Position numbers and translations under genes: made by a program. Positions 58,278-64,000 of a stretch of DNA of 64,000 nt are shown here, piece by piece. Source of the stretch: Topomyia yanbarensis (taxonomy: Eukaryota; Arthropoda; Insecta; Diptera; Culicidae); contig NC_080671.1 in the NCBI RefSeq assembly GCF_030247195.1, positions 191,702,104 to 191,766,103 on the forward strand. Reading direction: 5' to 3'. How positions within the stretch are numbered: the stretch's first letter is position 1; each line of letters starts with the position of its first letter. Below the pieces are notes generated by a model. That model was not told the DNA's origin. It ran no database searches and saw only the letters and a program-made list of their open reading frames with translations.

Positions 58278-58769
58278 ATAAAATAGACGGTTCTTTTCAA
58301 GTTCGGCTTCAGAAGAAGAAAGACGTTGTCAAAGTTGCGTACGTGTGCCGTCTTTGAATTACTGAACTCAGCATTGAAGAATAACGTCTCCGTTTCGGCG
58401 GGGTAAGTTTTATGAAATCATACACATGGAGGAGGATCTAACTGCTGTTTCTTAGGGCGTTATTAAATGCCAGAAAAAGCACTCAACCAAACCGGTCCGG
58501 ATGTCAGCGGCGCAACGAAATTTTGACAGGCCAAATTCCTTATTTGAAGCGTAATTTTCGGAGAGGCGGCTAAGAGGCGATAACAATCATGGCGGACACC
58601 ACGGCTATTGCACCAGGATAACGTGGATGTTTTGAGGTGAAGAAGATAGGCATGTACGTTTTGAGGAAGAAGAAGATATCGTGCAAAAAGCCGCACCGGA
58701 GTGGAATCATGGTACCACGGACTACGTGGATGTTGTTGTATCAAAGGGAGTAAGAATTGATGTCGTGAA
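58278..58769. other. Non-coding
   Basis: Has a TATA-like word (agaatataaaatagacgg at 58272) on the plus strand followed by ttcaagttcggcttcag, which could be LTR-like, but no partner repeat was found. Confidence 0.3.
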
Positions 58770-59769
58770 TAGGGACGTTGCGATACTTTCGATACTAGTA
58801 CGGAATCGATACTTCTGTTTCCGATGCTCGATTTTTTGGTATCGATACTTTAATCACGATACTTTACTGATATCGATACAATCTTCACGATATCGAAAAG
58901 AATCGAATGAACCAGTAGTTGGAAGTATTCGATTCGGAATTATGAACGATTTTGGAATTATTTCCGAGTGGAATGTGATAACCTATTCAGGCTAAACAAT
59001 CGCGGAGTCGGTTGTTACATTTGAGTTGCTACAATAACTGGAGCACCAATCGCATTTGATTAAAACATCGATTCCGAACATTGCCCATTATTTGACAGTC
59101 CATGAGACTTTCTGATCAGCCAAATTATTTATTGTTTATCTTTTCTGACATTCGACGTCTGACATAATCGTCGACTGGATCCAACATCAAACGAATCAGA
59201 TCAATAAAATATATTTGTCGAATGGGTTTTTCTGTTCCCAGGAGCAGAGCAAAACGTTAACTGACAAAACCCACTACTAAATTTCTAAACAACGGTTTGC
59301 AGATTACCTAATTCAGGGAATTAAGCTACTGTAAAAGCACAGACTAACAGACATAACACTCGAAAACAATGCTTCGCCCGCTTTAACGGTCATTTTAAAT
59401 ATATTTGTAGTTGGGACTGTGCCCACATTTGAAATTATGGCGCCACTGACCTATGAACAAGCAGATGGGGGATAGACCACTAGTGAAAAATTGTTCCCAA
59501 ACCTGAGGGGTAACCCATCAGCAAATGAGTGTTTGGGACTGTGCATAAAAGGTGGAGCTAGTGTTCTGGGAAAATTGCCGGATCGATGTTTTTATGGGAA
59601 TTCCCTCATAGTGTTATGTCTGTTAGTCTGTGGTAAAAGTGCGGAATCGAATGGCGATACTTTCAAGTATCGATACTGCGACTACGATTATATCGAAAGT
59701 ATCAGTACTTGCATTCGATACCAGTATCGATTCTAAGTATCGATGTATTTTATTATCGAAACGTCCCTA
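58770..59769. mobile_element. hAT-type element with TAGGGACGTT ends, MITE nested
   Basis: Ends TAGGGACGTTGCGATACTTT and, inverted, TAGGGACGTTTCGATAATAA. The exact 8-bp duplication gtcgtgaa is at 58762-58769 and 59770-59777. The body is full of tatcgatac/gtatcgata words, an unusual subterminal pattern that may be transposase-binding repeats. It contains the CACAGACT MITE at 59338-59632. No transposase. Confidence 0.9.
59338..59632. mobile_element. CACAGACTAACAGACATAAC MITE with exact 7-bp duplication
   Basis: Same family as 31932-32225, 295 bp. The duplication gtaaaag is exact (59331-59337, 59633-59639). Confidence 0.92.
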
Positions 59770-59924
59770 GTCGTGAAAAACCGCAGTGGAGTGGAGTGAT
59801 AAAGTGAAAAGAGGAGAGAAAAGTTGACAGTAGAGCGGCATAGATTTCTGATGGACGCTGTAGAGAAGAAACGGTTTAAGAGTGAGGTGAAAAGGAGGCA
59901 GTGGATAGGTTAGGAAGTAATCGT

Positions 59925-62245
59925 GTGATACCGTGCGGTAGGCAGATATCACTTTGAGACACATAAAGCGTCAGGTGCTCTCCAGTTTCCGAAGGTAACT
60001 GATGGTTACCCCCAGTGCTCTCGCCCAGGACGGGCCGCCGTACCTAAGGATAGATGCGGCAACGCCTGCCAGTAGTCTACTGGCGCACACCCTAGAGCTG
60101 TTGGACATCATCCTCGATAATGCCACAACAGCCGTCGAAGCCCTCTTGCACGCATAGTCGACATGGCTGCGAAGGTCAACTTGTCATTTATGATGACCCC
60201 AAGAATCTTTAGCATCCGCTTTGAAGTGATCACGACTTCTCCCACTTGAATAACTGCAAGTTGTACCGACTTGCGGTTGTTGACGATAACCACCTCCGTC
60301 TTATGTTCTCGCGCGCATCCATTCCGCCACAGTGCTGATCGCGTGTGCTGCAGTCAGTTCTACCTCTGGGATTGACTCTCCATAGACCTCCAAGGTTACA
60401 TCATCGGCGAAGCCGAAGATCTTGACACTAGGAGGGAACTTTGGTTTTAGAACACTGTCATACATAAGGTTCCGTGATACCAGGCCCAGAATCGGTCCTT
60501 GCGGGACTCCTGCGGTAATAGGAACGCTTCTCTGACCGGCATCGGTCTCGTATAGTAGTACACTGTTCTGGAAGTAACTTTGCACGATCCGGTACAGACC
60601 CACCGACAGGCTAAGCCGGCGTAACGAGAGCGTAATGGCATCCCAGCTTGCGCTGTTGAATGCGTTCTTCACATCAAGTGTCACTAACGCACAGTATCGA
60701 ATTCCTCGCCTTTTCCGTTGGATCGCTATCTGGGCGGTCTTTACCGTTGAGTTGATACCGTCCACCGTGGAATTACCCTTTCGAAAACTAAACTGATTGC
60801 TTAACAGGCCGTCCGAACCTTCTGAGTACGGGGATAGCCTGTTGAGGATGATCCTCTCAAGCAGTTTGCCCGTCATGTCGACCAGTCAAATTGGTCTATA
60901 CGCCTGCGGGTCGCCCAGCGGCTTCCCGGCCTTCGGCAACAGTACCAACTTCTGCCTTTTCCATCTATCGGGAAAACGGCACTCGTCAAGGCATCTCTGC
61001 ATAGCTAGCCTGAACATGTTCGGGTTCGCTACGATTGCTGCCTTGAGAGGGCTGTTTGGAACACCCTCAGGCCCTGGAGCTTTGTTCGTTTCTAGGGAAT
61101 TAGCCACTGCGAGTAACTCTTCATTCGTAACCGGAGCCACCATTTCGGCCGCACCCACAATGCTTTGCGGCTCCGGAGGCCAGGGACTTGGGGCTCGAGA
61201 CAAGAAGAGTACTTCGATAGTCCTCGCAATCCGGTCCGGTGACCGTTCGGGAGGGGAGCCCCCTGTGGTCTTAGCCATCACGATAATGTAGGCGCCCACT
61301 GATTCGCGTTGGTACCCTCGCACAGGTTGTCGAAATACGCTTTCTTGCTGCTCTTAATAGCCTTAATAAGGGCCAATTTCACAGCTTGAAACACTTCACG
61401 GCGATCCGCTCTTACCTCCTCGGTGCGGGCCCGTTGCGTCCTACGTCTAGCTTTGAGGCAGGCTGATCGAAGGGCTGCAATCTTGTCACTGCACCAATAT
61501 ACCGGGCGTCTGCCATTTCTTGGTAGGGTTTTTTTTCGGCATGGTGGCGTCGCACGCGCGTCATAGGACAGCTAACAGCGCATCCCTGCTTAGACTGTCG
61601 GTGTTGGCCTCCAGTCCCAGGGCCGCGGTGAAAACTTTGCTGTCGAAGTGATTGGTCTTTCACCCGCGTACCTGGTAGGGATCACCCGCCCTTGAATGCT
61701 GCACACCATAGTTGATCCTAAAGCGTATTGCTAGGTGATCACCATGGGTGTAGCCCTCGTCTACCCTTCAGTCCATGTCTGGAACCAGACCCGAGCTGAC
61801 AAACGTTACGTCAACCCATATCTCGATCCCATTCCTACGGAATGTACTAGTGGAACCATCATTGATTAGCACTGCGTCGAGTTTCGCAAGCGCCTCCAGT
61901 AGCGCTTGGCCCCTGCTATTTATACAACGGCTCCCCAAGCGTTAAAATCTCCCGCTATGACGAACGGCTTCCGATCCACTAGGTCGGACGAGAGCCTGTC
62001 GATCATCTGGTTGAACTGTTCTATAGGCCACTTTGGTGGGGCATAGCAGCTACAATAGAACACACCATTGATCTTGGCAATCGCCACACCCTCCGCAGAG
62101 AAGTGTATTACCTCTTGGACCGGGAACCGTCCCGTTGTACAAATGGCCGCCATCCTAGACCCGTCCGCCACCTAATTGCCGTTATCGGAAGGGACGTTGT
62201 ACGTGTCGGATAGGAGGACGAGCATTTGCATCTCTTTATGTAGCA
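59925..62245 (-). pseudogene. R1-clade non-LTR retrotransposon, decayed ORF2
   Basis: Minus-strand order: endonuclease (VADGSRMAAICTTGRFPVQEV, FVIAGDFNAW near 61940), a degraded linker, reverse transcriptase (NKAPGPEGVPN, LLPKAGKPLGDPQAYRPI, TGKLLERIILNRL, TLDVKNAFNSASW, AGVPQGPILG, catalytic GFADD near 60405) and post-RT segment (VVIVNNRKS, ISAYRTVSHD near 59925). Sequence style matches mosquito R1-clade elements. Many stops and frameshifts (for example 62172, 61919, 60887, 60300). It is truncated at both ends: no ORF1 and no 3' tail. R1-clade elements often insert in specific repeated genes, but no rDNA is seen here. Confidence 0.92.
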
Positions 62246-62248
62246 AAT

Positions 62249-62446
62249 GTGCGTGTGAAGAGTCTTGATTGTACGGTGAGCCAATTTTATTTGGAATGGC
62301 ATACCGTTTTCGGAAAGGTTTCTTCAATAGCTTCGACCAATCGTTTCAAACAGGGAATACTCAACTCCATGAAAAAGCGCCAAATGACAATTTTCAAGAA
62401 TCAAGCTTATCGAGCAGTACTCTGCATGGATCCGAGGTTTGTCTAA
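62249..62446 (+). pseudogene. hAT transposase-like fragment
   Basis: The segment ILNSMKKRQMTIFKNQAY followed by AVLCMDPRF resembles the hAT transposase core, where a basic LxxMxKR helix precedes an A-x-x-LDPRF motif. A stop follows directly, and the next frame continues with LKWLDSIYCN, so one base change has broken it. No BED finger or dimerisation region is found nearby. It could be part of a diverged host gene exon. Confidence 0.5.
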
Positions 62447-62449
62447 AAT

Positions 62450-63600
62450 GGCTCGACTCAATTTACTGCAATCGAGAAAGAATCAATAACAGTAAGAACA
62501 TTTCATTACTATATGTTATATGCACGATTTAAAAAAAAATTCTGGAAAATATTTGTTGGGTGTGTGTAATAAATTTAACATTAACATTAACATCTACTCA
62601 AGTTTCAGTAGAGAGATAATTCACACTTTATATTAGTTTTTACTCCACATCGTCACACAATTGGTGAGGAAACGCTAGAGAACATCATGCAGATTAAACT
62701 AAATGAACCGCTAATCCCAGCGGCACTTTGTGATACCTTAAATAAAACGGAAAACTAACGTATTGCCGAACTCATAATCAAAGAGGAATAAAATAATCAG
62801 TCTAATATTTCGTCTTTTTCTTCCCAACCGAATATTCTGGCCTTACTTATCAAGTCTATTCAGAATTTTAATTGAAGTAGGGTGATGAGCCCATTTTTGC
62901 CATGTTTCTATTATCACCCTTCCCATTTGAAGCCGTTGGTTAGAGCAGTCTCTGCCATCTTTGTTCAACGCATTGAGTCAAATGGTAGCGCAACAATAGA
63001 GGCACTCGATTCGAGTTTTCGTTGCGCTCAAACAAGAGAATTACACTGCCTTCAGCGCATTAGTGTTTTTATATTGGTTCTTATCAACGAAGCAAAGCTG
63101 TTGATGTCAATTTTTACGCATTCCTAGCTAGTTCATTCATGAGAAGAAAAACTTTGCAAAGTGCGCCCTTCTTTTGTAGCGCAGATAATCGAAATAAATA
63201 GACATTATAGTTAACATTTGCATAATGGCATATATGTAAAATCTTACTTCAATGACATTTTCTAACCGTTTATACAACTGTTTGTAACGAACAAAGATCA
63301 ATGTATAAATACAATATTACAAAACCATCCGATATATTACATCATGAAATAATTCATCCCAAGCTACCTAGCGGCAAGGAAGACGTAATATTTCAACGTA
63401 ACAACTCGGTGAGAAATGTATAGTATACGCTCGTATAGTTCTAGATCCTCATAGAATTGAAAACCGCAACGTACTGAAGTTTTTCCAAATTCAAATTCAG
63501 GAATATGTACTGAATGTGAATGATTCAGTAACCAGAAGAATGCTGAACCATTAAGCCACCAATATAATAAGCGATTTGTATTTAAGAGATTTGAGAATAT
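62450..63600. other. Intergenic, upstream of the signal-peptide exon
   Basis: AT-rich. Short ORFs only. No repeat boundaries seen. Confidence 0.3.
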
Positions 63601-63631
63601 TGCTACGTTCTCTTCACACGATACTCACCAC

Positions 63632-63638
63632 TATATAA
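63632..63638 (+). promoter_or_regulatory. Candidate TATA box (TATATAA)
   Basis: Lies 39 bp upstream of the ATG of the signal-peptide exon. Transcription would start near 63660, leaving a very short leader. Confidence 0.45.
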
Positions 63639-63670
63639 TTATACAAGGACGCGTTCATCCGCTTGCATGT

Positions 63671-63719
63671 ATGAAAGCATTCGTTATCGCTGCTGTTTTC
63701 TTATGTTCTTTCTTCACAG
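63671..63719 (+). CDS. Likely first coding exon (signal peptide) of a secreted protein; rest beyond window
   Basis: ATG followed by 16 codons reading MKAFVIAAVFLCSFFT: a basic residue, then a hydrophobic core, as in insect signal peptides. The exon ends cacag with a donor gtaatag at 63720, phase 1. A TATA box is correctly placed upstream. Small secreted insect proteins (odorant-binding, cuticular, venom or antimicrobial types) often have this layout, but the mature part is not in the window, so the family is unknown. Repeat sequence follows within about 100 bp, presumably in the intron. Confidence 0.45.
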
Positions 63720-63804
63720 GTAATAGCGGCACCTTAGCCAGTCAGCGCGAGCGCTGTAGTTGTTTCATAATTCGTTCAGTTCAATTTTGAATGAATGGTG
63801 AAAG

Positions 63805-64000
63805 CTCTGCTCCTGAGTTATGACAAAAATGTGTGTGCGTGTATGTATGTGACCAACAATCGCACATCGGTTACTCGGAGACGACCGAACCGAATTTCTC
63901 AAACTTAATTTCAAATGAAAGCGAAACGCTGTTATTGAATTTCATTCAGATCCAACATCCGGTTCCGGAGTTACTGGTTGAGAAGTGCAGTCATACAGTA
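63805..64000 (-). mobile_element. Partial copy of the long CCGGAACCGGAAGTC-type repeat, cut by the window edge
   Basis: The words tgtgtgcgtgtatgtatgtg, catcggttactcggagacg, atttcaaatgaaagcg and ccggttccggagttactgg are the reverse complements of the style seen in 16196-17525 (CA run, gagaaaccgatgtgac, cctttcatttgag, ggaaccggaag). It is a different subfamily in the opposite orientation. Confidence 0.55.

Noticed and set aside
56880..58400. Solo LTR split by the hAT element
   Set aside because: There is a TATA-like word and LTR-like style, but no defined ends or target duplication.
60797..61291. 164-codon plus-strand ORF
   Set aside because: Shadow of the R1-clade reverse transcriptase on the minus strand.

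Overview
The window looks like nuclear DNA of a mosquito, most likely a culicine such as Aedes or a relative. It is AT-rich, intron-containing and packed with transposable elements of kinds typical of Culicidae: non-LTR elements of R1 and PHD-ORF1 types, Ty1/copia, hAT, tRNA-derived SINEs and dense MITE swarms. The species call is an inference from element types and gene content, not from a marker gene.

Layout. 1-2416 is the 5' half of a CR1/L2-like non-LTR retrotransposon on the minus strand, with an intact ORF1 and an open ORF2 endonuclease. 2900-4514 is a non-autonomous hAT with a nested MITE. 4515-16195 is mostly non-coding: MITEs, a T-rich tract, a decayed reverse transcriptase, a tRNA-like SINE head, a 355-bp (TA)n tract and a long fold-back element. 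16454-31939 is a near-perfect head-to-tail duplication of a 7,743-bp unit that is itself a nest of MITEs. 31932-41906 is another MITE-dense block with many exactly resolvable nested insertions.

Host genes. 42058-42858 encodes a ZAD zinc-finger protein with no C2H2 fingers. 42943-43813 holds three exons of ornithine decarboxylase antizyme, including the programmed +1 frameshift site. The ZAD frame and the antizyme frame are in phase across a possible 76-bp intron and are separated by one UGA. Near the right edge, 63671-63719 looks like the signal-peptide exon of a secreted protein, with a TATA box upstream.

46200-62450 is a retroelement graveyard. A decayed Ty1/copia on the minus strand (about 47040-56721) is split by a 4.6-kb non-coding insertion flanked by 26-bp direct repeats. 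That insertion carries a 466-bp tandem repeat and a TATA/Inr/DPE-type core promoter. Two copies of one SINE, two hAT-type elements with perfect 8-bp target duplications and a decayed R1-clade element follow.

The points most worth a second look are the antizyme/ZAD locus, the 7.7-kb tandem duplication whose breakpoint lies inside a MITE terminal repeat, the 417-bp CACAG MITE family with 7-bp target duplications and apparently identical copies, and the 4.6-kb non-coding insertion.
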